The notes: generated from the sequence alone by a model not told the origin. 64,000 nucleotides of DNA from Dromiciops gliroides (GCF_019393635.1 NC_057861.1:719608232-719672231); one strand, 5' to 3'; positions 33,986 to 47,264 are shown, numbered from the stretch's first letter. Numbers and translations: made by a program.

Positions 33986-34805
33986 CTAATTGTCTGACAC
34001 TATCCACATTACTTCACTTTTCTGACACAGTTTTGACACATGTAAAATGGAAATATGCCTACAAGAACTAGCAAGTCCCTAACAAGCATTGCTAAGAAAA
34101 AGTCGTTCCAAACCTTAAACTATTTATCAATATGACTTAGATCAAGTCTAATAGAAACCTTGAGAAAAGCTTAACAGACAAGTATTATTTATTGGTAGCC
34201 CATTCTCTTGGCTACCCATCACACAACTCACACTCACAAATTGGGATTGCATGAAATGAGGAATCAATATTTTTGCACTCCTAAACCTATAGTGGCTAAG
34301 CTCCCACTGATGTGTTTATCTTCATTAGTCAATCAGAGGGCACGAGTACTTCTAAATAAAAACAATTGCTAAGAGAACATGGGAATAAGAGATAGAAAAA
34401 TATTTTTCTTTAAGCCAGGAATGTATTCCAACATACATTATTATACAGAGTTATTAAGTAGATAGGCATACAACCCAAAATTCTATCTCTTCATCTGGTA
34501 TACTCAACCTGATCCCTCATAGTGTGGTATCTCTCCTGGTTTCCCTGGGCCTGCTCCTTTCTTCAGCCTTCTCTTCTCTGGAGTTCAGAGTGAATGTGGA
34601 GCCAAACATGTTGTACCTGGACCCTTTCAGGTGTTGTATCTTCTATTCAATGAGATTATCTGCTAAAAGAGATAATTGTCAAGGGAAAGAGGGAGGGAGA
34701 AATCACCTCCTCACCCCCAACATACATAAATGCAAAAGATTCCCTTGTTCCCTGGAACAGATGCAAGTAGAAGAAAAAGAGAGCTCTCTCAAGAGTTACA
34801 TTATT
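33986..34805. other. Intergenic sequence, nothing firm
   Basis: One frame (34524-34817) starts with a non-ATG codon and translates to a hydrophobic stretch VVSLLVSLGLLLSSAFSS. No homologue is recognised and the frame runs into the SINE, so I do not call it a gene. Confidence 0.4.
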
Positions 34806-34990
34806 GGGGGCAGCTAGGTGGCAGTGGATAAAGCACCGGTGATGGATTCAGGAGGACTTCAATTCAAATACAGCCTCAGATATTTGGCACTTACTAGCTG
34901 TGTGTCCCTGGGAAGTCACTTAACCCTCAATTGCCCTGCAATAAATGAATAAATAAATAAATAAATAAATAAATAGATAAGTAAATAAAT
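34806..34990 (+). mobile_element. SINE with (AAAT)n tail
   Basis: Plus-strand SINE (gggggcagctaggtggcagt ... gccctgcaat) with a tail expanded into about ten AAAT units. No clear target duplication seen. Confidence 0.9.
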
Positions 34991-36745
34991 GAAAAAAAAA
35001 TAAATTCTTCTTCCACAGCTAATCCTTTATTTCACTAGTAGGTTTGACTCTCTCAATTGACTTGGATGGCTGGTGTCCTTTTGAAAGTTTATCAGGGATG
35101 TGGTTGATTCTTTAGCCAACTAATTGCTAACTGTCCTATAGTCGCATCTGATTTCATCAAAAATAATAATGTAATCATTCTTCCAAAAGGAGCAAAGGAG
35201 TATTTCAGTCTGTTAATAGGTCATCCTAGTGTAAGACAATTCAGAAATCACAGTGGCATTTACATTATGTGCATGTAAATATGTAGCACCTCTATTACCA
35301 GGGTGATACTATTAGATAAGATGTCAATGATGAACTTTCACTTCCAATTTTCTCCTTCTGTTTTTCATGTGAACCTTCTATTTTGAGGGAGACCCTAGCA
35401 TAATGTCTATATAACTAAATTTACTTTAAACTTTATAAATATATTTTTTCAAAGGTTAATCTCTCTTCCTGGAGAAAAAGATATACTTTGTAACCTTTAA
35501 AGAACTATGTAAAACTGTTATTATTAATATTTATTAAAACACATAAAGTACTTTGTAAACTGTGTTCATTAAGTACCGCTTATGTCCAAAGATCACAAGG
35601 GTTATTGTACTGAGCTCTGGTTATATGAACACAAAAACAAAAGTCTTTGCCTTCAAAGATCTTCCATTTTCATGAAGACATCATAAATTTCAGCTGTTTG
35701 CATATACTGACAAGGTAAAATATTCAAGAATTGCTTTGAACTAGAGAACATTACTGTATATGAATTTTTAAAAGCAACATGGAGTGGACTATAATAAAAG
35801 CAATCATTATAGCCACCATCCATTCAAGTCCTATTTGGATGCTGCCTTTTAAAGTCAGTTGGAAGTGGTCAGTTCAATGGGACCCCCAAAGGAGGCATAA
35901 CAATATTCAAACTTGGCCATGTACATTTACTATGTTAACTTTTCTGTAAAAGGGGTATAATGATAAACTCTCCCACTCCTGGGTTTACTTATTTGTTTTC
36001 TAAAGGATAAAATCAATACAAAACTGAGTCATGTTTTTGTTTTGTTTTGTTTTGTTTAGAAAATGAGGCATCTTGTTTCTCAGAAAAGATGCTGGTAGAG
36101 CTGGAAATCCGATAGATCCTGCCAAAGCTCGCTAAAATCCAAGCTCACATCCAGCATTGCCAGATAGGCATATGTCTGTCAACTGAGGAACAGCCTACTT
36201 CCATTTGGCAAGGATCATCAGAAGTTAGGTCACTAGGTGATGTTTTGTTTTGGTCTATCCTTAACAACTCTTTAAACCATTTGATAAGGCACTTAAGGTG
36301 TACATACTTAATAAATGCCCATTGGCTGACTGACTGTCACCAAAAATGATGTCTGACAAATCAGATAGCACTTAGTGAACATGTGGAGAACTACTGTTGA
36401 TGTTGAGAACACACTTCCTGGCACATTCTAGTTACTCTATAAATGTTTATTTATTGATGAAGAGAAAACATTTAGACTACTTAGGCTGTCCTCCGTATCT
36501 GAGTGTACTGATTTTTCACAGTATAATCCACCAAAATAAAATGAATAATTTACAATTATTAGTGTATTGTGTAGCAAAGAGTAATGATAAAAGAATTTTG
36601 ATTACCTGTAAAACATATGTAAACAATATGCAGAATTGTATCTGGATTTTAATTGGCATGATTAATAATCAGCATGGTATAGTGAAAAGAGTTTGGAATT
36701 AGAATCTGAAAAACGCTATGCAAGTTCTCTCACCACAGATTATTA
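34991..36745. other. Intergenic sequence with weak ancient repeats
   Basis: About 35565-35690 (cattaagtaccgcttatgtc ... gtctttgccttcaaagatct) is a decayed old repeat. (TTTTG)n lies at 36031-36056. About 36290-36335 looks like an L2 end (cttaataaatgcccattggc). A MIR piece is possible at 36670-36730. The rest is unrecognised. Confidence 0.5.
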
Positions 36746-36749
36746 ATGA

Positions 36750-36960
36750 ATGCCAATTATTCAATTAATTAAAAGGTATTTTTTGAATCCATGCTAAGAG
36801 CCAGACCCTCTTCTAGGGTACACAAATAGAAACAAAATAGTCCCTTCCATCAGAAATTGTTATTCTTTTTTAGGGAAGCCACGTGTAGACAAAGAAGCAA
36901 ACACAAAATATATGCCAATTAAACAGGAGGCTTTTTGACATAGTAGGCAATAACCAAGTA
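36750..36960 (+). repeat. Ancient mammalian repeat fragment
   Basis: gaatccatgctaagagccag, ggtacacaaatagaaacaaa, atagtcccttccatcagaaa. The same family, by eye, as the piece at 62410-62605; family name unresolved. Confidence 0.55.
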
Positions 36961-39587
36961 GGGGATAAGTCATAGTAGGTTGTGGGATAATTCTTGTACT
37001 ATGTACCTTAAAGAGTCTTTAGGATGACCATACTTATTAAATCTTGAGTTGCTTATAAAAGCAGCTATCCGTTATTATTTTTGACATTATTACTAGAGGG
37101 CATTTACCAATAATATGCATCCCTTTGAGTTTTTAAAACAATTAAACATACTTCATTATTTTCATGATGTTTTGACTCATGCATGAATGTGATTTAAGGA
37201 GCTAAAATTACACAACTTTGTAGGCTTCAATCTCTCTTCCAGAATCTTTGAAGTCCCATGGCAAAATACAAATCAGAATTATTAGTAATGGCTTGGCATC
37301 TCTGATATCTGATCAAGCTCTAAGCATTTCACAACACCTGCTTTGGCCACCTTCATGGCCAGGGAAAAATAATTGTTCTTATCCATCCATTATGTTGGAT
37401 AATGCCTTCACATGCTTAGGGTTAACACCTCCCTAACTTACCAACAGGTTCAAGGCCTGTTGCTTATCCTCAACCAGGTTTAGCCAATCAGCTAAAACAG
37501 TTGACTTGGGTATGTCTTGTGGTCACAGGTTAGAAATGAGTGTCAGGTAGATACCAAAGTTGGATGAACAGCCCTGAAAAAGGTTCAGCAAGCTTTCACA
37601 CCAGAGGTACTAGACCTCCGTGAGAACCCTACATACACCAGTGGTATGCATGCTCCTTCCAACAATAGCAACTTCTCCTTTCCATGTCTACCTAGCTTGT
37701 GGAACTCTTACCTATGTCCTTCAGTTAATCCATTCTAGGGAATCTGTCCAGGCATATAGGGATACACTTGGTCTCTTGATATGACATAAGAATTAGTAGA
37801 ACACATGGGCATTCAAATAATGAAATTTCACCCTCACTATAAGAAGTCAAACAAAATATACTTTGTGCACATGGGAATAGAATAATTTCCTCCAACATCA
37901 ATATTAACACAACTTTTTAAGACTTCTTTGAAGTAAATATTCATCCAGAACTTAAAGTAAAAGTCAACGAGTTTACTAATATTATCTTCCTTAATCTCAT
38001 TCATGACACTTTATGGATTTTAATAATAGATGAGGTAGTTTCCTATTTTCCACAACCGAAATCTGAACCTCACTAAATATTTCCAAGCAAGGAAATCCAA
38101 GATTTACAGGAGTTCTAAGATAAGTACTAGAGAATTAGAAAGGACTAAAATAAATGATTAATATGCATTTGGTGCTAGGTTGCTCATGAAAGAGCCTGAT
38201 CAGCAACAAAGTAAAGATTACAGCTTCAGAAAAGTCAAACAAGCAAATAGGCCCAGATCCTCACTAATGGAACTAGGCCTCGCATATTTTATAGCAGAAT
38301 GTGTTTTCTAAGATTTAAAGCCTTTCATTCTGCATTTATAACAAGTGCCTGGATTGTAAGAGGTTATAAACCATAATTTTTTTGATAAATTGGTCAATCA
38401 GCATTATTTACTATACACAACAGGACTTTGAAGACTTGTAAATTGTACTATATCTATAGGAACCCAATGGAATAAGCTTCCATCTACAAAGCAAACATTT
38501 TTTTTAAATCTAAGAACTTATATTTGGTAGTCTATTATTTTTTTCAGTAATAAGTCTCTGGTTCATGTTTTCCTGTGTAGAATCTAGAGTCAGACAATCT
38601 TCTTGTTGCACAAGCAGGTTAGATATGAAATTTTTGTCAAATATGGAAGGAGCTGAATTTATCTAAATAACATACCAATCATGCTATTTTTCAGTCTGGA
38701 TCCTTTGGTATAACACCCCATGTATTAAGATCCCAGCAGATCTTGGAAATCCATGTTTGTCATCTGGGAGATAGCAGCAGGTAGGCATTTAAAATTTTCC
38801 AGGTCTATCACTCTGAACTCAAAATGTCCTATAACTGTAAGGGACTCACCAAACAAAGGCTCCTTGGTTGATTGGTACTTAGGAACCCACAATCTTGTTG
38901 GAGAAGGTGCCCTTGTGTGACATCTTCTAAAAGACAGTGCTCTTAGCCTTTTGTTCCATTGCCCCTATTCAAAGGACAAACCAGAATTCAAGAAACTAAA
39001 GCCATGGTGGGTGGGGAAGTCATTCTTCTATTGATGCAGCCATCTTCTCCCACCCCCTACCCCCCTGAAATGACTGCTTTAGAGCAAAGAAACAAATGAA
39101 AAACAAACAAAACCACAATAAACAAACAAACAAAAAGAATGAGTGTTTTGTCTTTATACTCAGGTGGATTTTCAATGGAGCTGAGAGGACAGCTCCTCTA
39201 AGAAGAATCCTTCACCATCCCCATGAGGTCATGCCAACCAATTTTCTTAGGACAAGCACCAGTCATGAGGAACCCATCAGGGTTTGTCTTTTACCTTGTA
39301 ATGAAATGTCAATAGACATTAAAATAGTCTATATGAGGTATGCTTATCACCCTGGCCAGAGAGGGCTCTACTGAACAACTATCTCCCTTACCTCAGTTTG
39401 TAATTGAGGCCATTCACCAAAGTTGTGATATACACTTGTGAACTAGTCAAGATGCTGATGATCATGGGAATGATTATGATCATGATTAAACCATATAGTG
39501 TTTTAAAGTTTTACCATATATACATTATTTCATTAGAGCCTCATAACAACCCTATACTTGAATCTAATTAAACAAACCCACTAGGTG
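36961..39587. other. 2.6 kb of single-copy-looking intergenic sequence
   Basis: No repeat recognised except a MIR-like piece near 39490-39560 and (ACAAA)n text near 39095-39135. Minus-strand translation near 38700-38960 gives short open blocks (for example ENFKCLPAAISQMTNMDFQD) without a homologue I recognise. No gene is called. Confidence 0.4.
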
Positions 39588-39785
39588 AGGGAGAGATAGA
39601 CAGAGACAGAGAGACAGAAACAGAGAGAGAGAAACAGAGAGACAGAGAGAGATACAGATACAGAGACAGAGGTAGAGATGGAGACTAGAGAGAGATACAG
39701 ACAGACAGACAAAGGGAGACAGAGGGAAAAAGAGACAGGTAGAGAAACAGACAGATAATGATGATTCAGAGTGAGAGAGACAGAT
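39588..39785 (+). repeat. Purine-rich GAGACA repeat
   Basis: About 200 bp of agagacagaga/cagacaga repeats, strongly purine-biased on the plus strand. Confidence 0.9.
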
Positions 39786-39872
39786 AATAATCTGGCTTGT
39801 TTTACAGAAGATATTTATTTAAACTAGATGGTTTCTGAGGTTCCTTTATGTTTTTGTTTTTGTTTTTGTTTT

Positions 39873-39992
39873 CTTTGCCAGGCAATGAGGGTTAAGTGAC
39901 TTGCACAAGGTCACACAGCTAGTACGTGTCAAGTGTCTGAGGCTGGATTTGAACTCAGGTCTTCTTGAATCCATTGCCAGTGCTTTATTCCT
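39873..39992 (-). mobile_element. SINE, 5'-truncated
   Basis: ggcaatgagggttaagtgac ... tttgaactcaggtcttcttg ... cattgccagtgctttatt, minus strand, missing the last 30 bp of the head. (GTTTTT)n tail text precedes it. Confidence 0.88.
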
Positions 39993-40074
39993 TATTTATT
40001 TAAAAGAAACAACATACTTAAATAGTTAGAGAGGATATACTATGAACCCCAGAAAACCTGGGTTCACTTTCTCT

Positions 40075-41372
40075 CTTTTCATTTTTCTTTGAGACTTTGC
40101 TTGTAGATTTTTTTGAGTTGTCCTCTTCTGAGTTTTTGTCTTCAGCTCTTCTGTCATGTAACATCTCTTATTGGAGGGATTCTTTTGTTTGCTTATTCTT
40201 TATGCCTTCTTGTCTTTGGACTTATGTTATTGTTGGGTTCTGTGCATTTCAAGGAGGTTGTTGTTCTTCCTTCCCTCTCTGAGAGGACCAATAACATCAT
40301 GAGTATAATGTCTAGACTTCATACTGAGTTAGATTTGAGTGAGGCAGAGCTGTACAAATTCTTCAGCCTAGCTCTCGCATCCAGGGTTGTTGAAGTCCAG
40401 TGACAAGACAAAAGTCAGGACAATTAGTGATGACCCAGGATTCAATTGGTGACCTTGGACTTTTTAAATCAAGGTCTTTCACAGGTCTTGGTTTGTCTAA
40501 GGCCACACCCATTCAATAATTAAAGTTTGGGTAAAAATTGAGACACTTTAGGGGGAGATGTCTGGCCTAAGCTTCTATAGTCTTCTATCCTTCTGTTTTC
40601 ACAGCCCAACCTGAGAGAGGCCTGCAAACTTTCGGTACTTTCAAAGTAATGTAATCATAGCAAAGTGTGCTTGTAGCTCTCTTGTAATAATGCATTTTAC
40701 ATGTTTCTGACACAGGTTTGGGTCTTTTATACTGTCCCTGATTAGGAGTTTCAAGAGTATTTTGAGACTCAGCCACTATAACCCTGCCAGAAAGTTCTAA
40801 ATTCAGAGTGGCTGAAACTCTATCTCTCCTTTGATCTGGGACTCTTGCCTTGGTTATTCTACTGTGAGAATCCACCTTGAGCTAGAGGCCAGAACCAAAT
40901 CCCTGCTCTGCTGCTGGCAACAAAGACTCATAGCTACTTTCGGCTTCCAAATTTATTACTTGCTCAGTACTTACTTAAAGCCCATTAGGATCTGTCTCTC
41001 TATCTCTACCTCTTTGAAAATTCTCCCCCATGCTAATTCTACCAGGAATTGGATGCTGGGAGTACTACCTGCTAAGTGGCACTACTTTCTGCCTTTCTGC
41101 CCAGGGGATCCGAGGACTGGTGCCCAGTCTCTGTTCTCTTTCAATCTCAGGCTACAAGTGCTCTTGGTAAGGTTCCATTCCAGTGTAGATGGTCACCCTT
41201 CTGTTTGTTTCTCTAAGGTCCCCTGAGATGGAAAAAATGACTGTAACTTTTTCTCACGTTTTGCAATCAAAATCCAGGCTAGTTCATTTTCTAGGTTTTT
41301 GTGGAGGAACTTTGGTGAAGAGCTAGGCTAGACTTTTTCCTCTTACTCCTCCATTTTGAGTGTACCACGAGG
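40075..41372 (-). mobile_element. LINE-1 5' UTR and ORF1 start relic (old subfamily), tentative
   Basis: On the minus strand the right end reads ctcaaaatggaggagtaaga, resembling an old LINE-1 5' start. The left end (gagttgtcctcttctgagtt on the plus strand) parallels the ORF1 N-terminal region at 21600-21640. In between is a GC-richer 800-bp stretch like a 5' UTR, interrupted by a SINE at 40248-40530. Assignment rests on layout and short matches only. Confidence 0.5.
40248..40530 (-). mobile_element. SINE tail module of RTE-mobilised type
   Basis: gaggaccaataacatcatga, agttagatttgagtgaggca, gagctgtacaaattcttcag, then gttgttgaagtccagtgaca. Its reverse complement shares order and wording with the tails at 7500-7632 and 53960-54080. 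Downstream text (ggtgaccttggactttttaa, gtttgtctaaggccacaccc) seems part of a longer version. Confidence 0.7.
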
Positions 41373-43039
41373 TTTCTAAAAAAATGAAATCGTAAGCCTG
41401 TCCCCATCCCCAACCCCATTCCCAATTTAAAACCTAGTAGGAAACTAATACATATAAGTAAGATTATATTTATAATTTCTATTTTTCAGTCCTTTAGTAT
41501 ATAATCAATAATAATAAAACCATAAAACTGTACCAAAACAACTCTTACACAAGAACACTTTGTTTTCAATTTTCTCTGTGAAAGAAACCTTTTAAAACAG
41601 ATTCAAAAATTTCCTGTATTATTTCTTTTAACTACTCTTTTTATACCTGGCTTTCTCTAGTCTGTTGTTATGGAAATGACTAAAATGTCAAAACATTGTA
41701 CTCTATGATCCCACGGGGAAAGGTGAAAGCTCTGCAAGAGGAAACTGAAAACAAATTTGGACTTGACACTTAAAATCACAACACATTGTCTTCTGCTTTT
41801 CACACTCCTTTCTTTTATATGAAGGCATGATACTAATGCTGGCGAACAGGATAGAAAAGTTGGAACAGTCTCTTATTCCCTCTATGTCTCTGAACTTGGA
41901 TAAATAAATCTCTGATAATGTGAACACAAGTAAACTGGTTCAACAATTTGGACTGAATTGGTCAGCCGAGCCACTGATGCAGTATAACAGACAACTGGTA
42001 TTGAGTGACAAAAATAGTCACCTGAGTCAATGAGGATGAATGGTCTGATGTAACTGGTATGATTTCCCTCATTCTTTTGAAAATTCAGGTTAAGTGTTTT
42101 AGAAAGATTACTTTCAGGATCGCAAAGATTGGTGAAATATTAATATATGTAATAAAACAACATGTGCAAATTCTACCCACCATAACAAAACATGAATATT
42201 TTAGTGTAAACAATAACAAAAACATGAATATTTTAGTATAAGCACTATACATAATTAAAAGAACTTTTTAACTTTATCTTTAAAGAGTTTAAGATGTTCC
42301 ATTTGGCTTATACTTTAAAAAAAAAAGAATCTATCCCGTCTTTCAAGCCACATAATCTTTCATCAATTTAACAGAAATGGAACCTAATTATGAGAATCAT
42401 AGGTTTTTATTTTGGGGAAATTAGGGAAAGAACAGCACCATAGTTCTAAGCAATTATCATAAGAAATTGTGGGGAAGAGGAGAATAGTGTGGAGCCAATT
42501 GAATTAAGTTTGGAATTTAGGAAGTACCTATTATCTGTAAAATACTGTAAACTTACATACCTTCCTTTCAATTGGTTGCCAGTTCCACTGTATGTCTTCT
42601 AGTTAGGCCTTCTTATGAATTTGTAAGCCCTCACAAAGTTGATTCTTAAACTATAAATCTTCCATCTTACCACAACCCTCAGGGACAATATTATATATGC
42701 CAAAAATGATACAAGTTAATGTCTATACTTTTATCCATTTCCCTTTTGGGGGCTTCAATAAATGGTTTTAACATATCATCTAGAAGATACCATAATTACG
42801 TGTTACATTTTCCCAGCTTTAGCCTGCCCTCCCCAATTTGCTATCAATTTTTATGCCTGCTTTTATTAACTAAAGATAGTACAGAATACAAATGATTAAT
42901 TCAGAAATGACCACAAAGGCTCTTACCAAGATAAAGTAATGTACTGTCCTGGTTCACTGTTTTATAATAATATTATTTAGTTCTCACAAACTTCACTTCT
43001 TAGAAAGGCTTTTCTTAAAGAAGTTATTCATGACATAGA
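41373..43039. other. 1.7 kb single-copy-looking intergenic sequence
   Basis: No repeat or gene recognised. About 42175-42240 repeats acatgaatattttag twice with about 40 bp spacing. Confidence 0.42.
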
Positions 43040-43285
43040 AAGCTAGGTGACAAATGGATATAGACTGGACTTGGAAGTAGAAAGACTCATCATCTTGAGT
43101 TCAAATACAGCCACACACAGTTACTAGCTGTGTGACCCTGGACAAATCACTTAACTTTCTTTGCCTCAGTTTCTAATCTGTAAAACGAGCTGGAGAAGGA
43201 AATGGCAAACCACTCCAATAGATTTGCCAAGAAAACTCTAAATGGGGTCACAAAAGTAAGACATGATTGAACAACATTTATGAGG
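43040..43285 (+). mobile_element. CORE-SINE with RTE/BovB-like tail
   Basis: Plus-strand copy: gctaggtgacaaatggatat, gttactagctgtgtgaccct, acgagctggagaaggaaatg, gcaaaccactcc, gccaagaaaactctaaatgg, then ggtcacaaaagtaagacatg. Confidence 0.85.
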
Positions 43286-43844
43286 TATAGAGCAGGAGAC
43301 TTCTGAGCCATCCATGAGGCTTTGGTTTCTTTCATTTCCTAGTCCCCAAACATATTTTTCAATGTTTTGCTTTCCTCCTCTGAGCCCATCATTATATTGA
43401 AACCATTGAATTAAAGCACATGTTGAATTAGTTTGTTGTGCCTTGTCAAGTTCTTCATGGGATTTCTCTGCTTCAACCTCTGCAACAGATGTTGTCCCAG
43501 AAGCTGCAATTATCTTGATTATAGTTTTTTTGCTTACTCTTGTGAGCACTGCAAGAAAAGATAACCAACATAAGAATGCTTTGTTCTTGCTGGTGGTGGA
43601 GGTTTGGTAATATGGCAAAATCTATTCCTATACATATTTATTTGTTGTGAGGAGTCACTTCTGAAGGTGCCTGTTCATGTTGCTGTAATCTTATTTTTAT
43701 TAATGATGTATTTATAATGAGAATATCAACAAAGATATGACTAAATTTCTACAAAAGTTTAACAATTGCTAATTACCTAAAATTGCATGTAATTATGATG
43801 TATTTATTTCATATATATTTTTAGGTATGTTTATATATGTTGCC
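43286..43844. other. Intergenic sequence with one unassigned open frame
   Basis: A 126-codon frame on the minus strand (43238-43618) begins MPYYQTSTTSKNKAFLCWLS. Its end runs into the SINE at 43040-43285. No homologue recognised; chance is likely. Confidence 0.35.
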
Positions 43845-43970
43845 TCCCCGTTGGACTAAAAAGTCCTTAAATGCAAAAACTTTCTAATTCATTTTTGTCT
43901 ATATTCCTAGAGAATAGCATAATGCTGGGTATATTATAGATGCTTAATAAATGTATGTGGATTGTGTGAT
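43845..43970 (+). repeat. L2 LINE 3' end
   Basis: ggactaaaaagtccttaaat, tttttgtctatattcctaga, then atgcttaataaatgtatgtg: L2 3' end order. Confidence 0.65.
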
Positions 43971-44714
43971 TGACCCAGATTATTCATTAAGAACACCCAC
44001 TATTTAACTAGGGTTTGCAGAGGGACTAAAAGCTGTGTGTTTGTTATCAAGCCTCTGACCACCTTTCTGCTTTCCTTCTGTTATGGCAGGGAAATCAGAT
44101 GGGAGGGACAAACAATTTAAGGCTGCTTTTTCTGTGTTCTCTATATAATGGGTCATAGCAACAAAACAATTCATCACTTTGTGGAATAACTTCTGGTCAT
44201 GAGCTTCTCTATACTTAGCTGTCTTAGTTCCTCGATGTTTTCAAAACCTGCTAGCTTGGTAGATCTTTGTAGAATTCATACTTCAAAAGCAAACATATCC
44301 ACTGAGAAAGAAGGGTCACCTCCATGCCACAATAAACCGAGAGAATAGGACTTTCTTAGAGAACTATTTTCAATATAGAACATAAATAATTTATTGTTGC
44401 TGAAAAACAGTGACTAATTTTATGTTTTCTGTGCAATTAATTCCTGTCTTGGTGATGCTATAGGAGTCTGCATTGCTATTTTTAAATTGCTCTAAGAAAA
44501 TACAAAAAGGGGATATTGTGGAGAATGGGAAGACTGTCAAAATAAGAAAGCAACAACACTCCTTTCAGATGATAAAATAGAGGACTTTTCAAAATAAATT
44601 ACATTTATTTAGAGCAATTATTTTATATATAATATTATCTGTGGGAAACACAAAAATGACATTCATTTTTTTCCCAAGGAGACTGGTTTACATCATACTT
44701 TTCTAAGAGTGATC
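43971..44714. other. Intergenic sequence, nothing recognised
   Basis: No supported feature up to the LINE-1 composite. Confidence 0.45.
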
Positions 44715-44730
44715 TTAAAAGTGGAATAAT

Positions 44731-46126
44731 GGGGGCAGAGCCAAGATGGCAGGGAAAGGCAATGACTTGCCTGAGCTCTCCCCAAGATTCCTCCAAATAC
44801 CTTAAAATAATAGCATTAGATAATTCCCGGAGCAGCAGAACCCACAAAAAGACAGGGTGAAATAATTTTCCAACCAAAAACATCTTAAAGGTCAGCAGGA
44901 AAGTTATGTTATACAGAGTATGATTGGAGCACAGCCCAGCACAGGCCCTGCCAACACAGACACAGCTCCAGCCCCATCCCAGACCCAGCCACAGCCACAG
45001 TAAAATAAGATCAGGTCTTGGGAATCTCTGAATCAGCAGCAGCAACTGCTTCTGGAACTCAGTCCACAGATGGGAAAGGAGTCAAACAGTTGGCCAGAAG
45101 ATTATATGGATCTCTTTGCTAATACTGAGGGAGGATTCTGTTGTTTTGTCCATACTCAGATCCAGGTTACAGTGTTGGGTGACAGTCCCAGACCCAGGGA
45201 GAAGTACAATCACTCAAGAGATTGCAGCCACAGTGGGACAGGATTCTGTTCATAGTTCCAGGGCAGAAATGAGGCCTGGGGTTTCTTGCAGACCAGAGCA
45301 CAGTCCAGGAAAGTAGTAAACATACTTCTCCTTAAATCATACCACCATGGAAGAAACTAAAAACTTATAAATACCTAGAAGTATCTCTGAAAACAGCTGC
45401 ACAAACCTCATGAATCTTGGAAAGTACCATCTTCCACCCTGAAAGCAGTGCTCCACTTTAACAAAGAGTTAAAAGTCACAAAAAAGAAAACAAAAACAAA
45501 CAAACAAAAAAACCCCTCTAAACACATCCAGAAAACAACTGCTGGAGCAGCAGAATCCAAAAAAAGGTAGCTGAGATTATTTTCCAGCCAAAGATACCTT
45601 GGAAATGCAACAGAAGGGGGAACCAGGCTCGGGGGGAGTCCATCCCCATGACAATACAAAAACAGATATAGCCCCAGGCAGGCTATGCCAGAGAAACTTA
45701 CCCATGAGGCTCCAAATTAGCCAAAGTATGGGGTGTGTTCTGGAACTAAGCTCATGTTCTGGTGAGGGGGCAGAACAGCTGGAGGAGGGCAGGGGGAGGA
45801 GTCTATGGGGGTGTATGCAGGAACTAAGTGGGGATTTGGATGATCTACCCATGGGGGAAACCAGGAAGAAACCTTGAGTTGTGGCAGCGTAGGTGGAAAA
45901 GGGGTGCAGGCTTCTCAGAGCTAGCAACCATGGCACATATTGCTACCTGGTTGATTGGCAAGTTGGCCTGGTGTTATCTACAGACCAGGGAAAGGGCCAG
46001 GCAAATGAAGAAACTGCCCCTCATTAAATCATAACACCTGTGACCCCCTGAAACTTGGGAGAGTATATCTTGGAAATAGGACCCCACACTAAGAAAGAAT
46101 TAAATGCTAAGTGAAAGACGGGAAGG
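44731..46126 (+). promoter_or_regulatory. Two LINE-1 5' UTR modules in tandem
   Basis: Module 1 starts gggggcagagccaagatggc with a YY1-like motif at 44740-44750. Module 2 (from about 45540) repeats the same order: gcagcagaatccaaaaaaag, then ttattttccagccaaagata, against gcagcagaacccacaaaaag and taattttccaaccaaaaaca in module 1. Both modules end near a cagaccag(a/g)g... and ttaaatcata segment. An A-rich stretch (45478-45515) separates them, so module 1 may be a separate short insertion. Confidence 0.65.
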
Positions 46127-47070
46127 ATGAACAGGCAGAGAAAGTTGTGAACCATAAATAGCTTCTTAGTGACTAGGAAGATCGAGATGCACCCTCAGAA
46201 GAGGAAAGCAACATAAGGGGCCCTAAGTCTAAAGCTTCCAAGGAAAATATGAATTGGTCTCAGACCATAGAGGCACTCAGAAAGACTTTGAAGATAAAGT
46301 TAGAGAGATAGAGGAAAAAATGGAAAGAGAAATGAGGGTGATGCAGGAAAGATATGAGAAAAAAGTCAACAGTTTCAAAAGCCAAATAGAAAAGCTCTCT
46401 GAAGAAAATAATTGTCTAAGAATTTGAATTAAACAAATAGAAGCTAGTGACTTTATGAGAAACCAAGACACAAAGAAACAAATCCAAATGAATAAAAAAA
46501 TAGAGGAAAATGTGAAATATCTTCTTGGAAAAACTGCTGAACTGGAAAATAGATCCAGGAGAAATAATTTGAAAATTATTTGACTACCTGAAAACCATGA
46601 TCAAGGAAAGAACTTAGACATCATCTTCCAAGAAACTGTCAGGGAAAATTGCCCTGATATTCTAGAAGCAGAAGGTAAAATAGAAATTGAAAAATCCACT
46701 GATCACCTCCTGAAAGAGATCCCAAAAGAAAAACTTCCAGGAATATCATATCCAAACTCAAGAGCTCCCAGGTCAAGGAGAAAATATTGCAAGCAGCCAG
46801 AAAGAAGCAATTTAAGTACTGTGGAGCTACGGTAAGGATAGCATAGAATCTAGCAGCTTCTACATTAGAGGATAGGACGGTATGGAATATGATATTCTGG
46901 AGGGCAAAGAAATTGGATTTGCAACCAAAAATCACCTATAGACAAAAACTGATTATAAGCTTTCAAGGGAAAAAATGGGACTTCAATGAAAAAGAGCATT
47001 TTTTTGGGTATTTTTGATGAAAAAACCTGAATTGAATAGTGAATTTGACTTTTAAATGCAACACCCTAGA
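46127..47070 (+). pseudogene. LINE-1 ORF1 of unit A
   Basis: Plus-strand ORF1 relic from ATG at 46127. Coiled-coil-rich first half (KVNSFKSQIEKLSEENNC-like text near 46365-46415) and C-terminal half with AARKKQFKYCGAT near 46790-46830. Broken by several stops. Confidence 0.85.
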
Positions 47071-47264
47071 GAAGCATAAAAAAGATAAGAAGGAAAAAGA
47101 AATCATGAGAGATGTTAAAAGGTTAAACTGTTTACATTCTTACATGGGAAGATGATATGTCTAAATCATAAGAGCCTTCTGACTATTAGGGCAGATTATA
47201 GGAATAAATTTAGAAAAAAGGCACAGATGGGAAATGATTATGAAGGGATGATAGCTGTAAAGCA

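Noticed and set aside
34524-34817. Open frame with a signal-peptide-like hydrophobic start
   Set aside because: It starts at a non-ATG codon, matches nothing I recognise and runs into a SINE. No splice context is convincing.
38690-38970. Minus-strand open blocks that might be a pseudogene
   Set aside because: Frames are short and I could not match them to a known protein, so I did not call it.
39588-39785. Regularly spaced GAGACA units, examined as a possible CRISPR-like array
   Set aside because: There are no unique spacers; it is a simple purine repeat.
43238-43618. 126-codon open frame on the minus strand
   Set aside because: No domain recognised, and its C-terminal part lies in a SINE. 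Probably chance.
45599-46034. Overlapping open frames of 68-119 codons on both strands
   Set aside because: They lie in a GC-richer LINE-1 5' UTR and contain no known domain.
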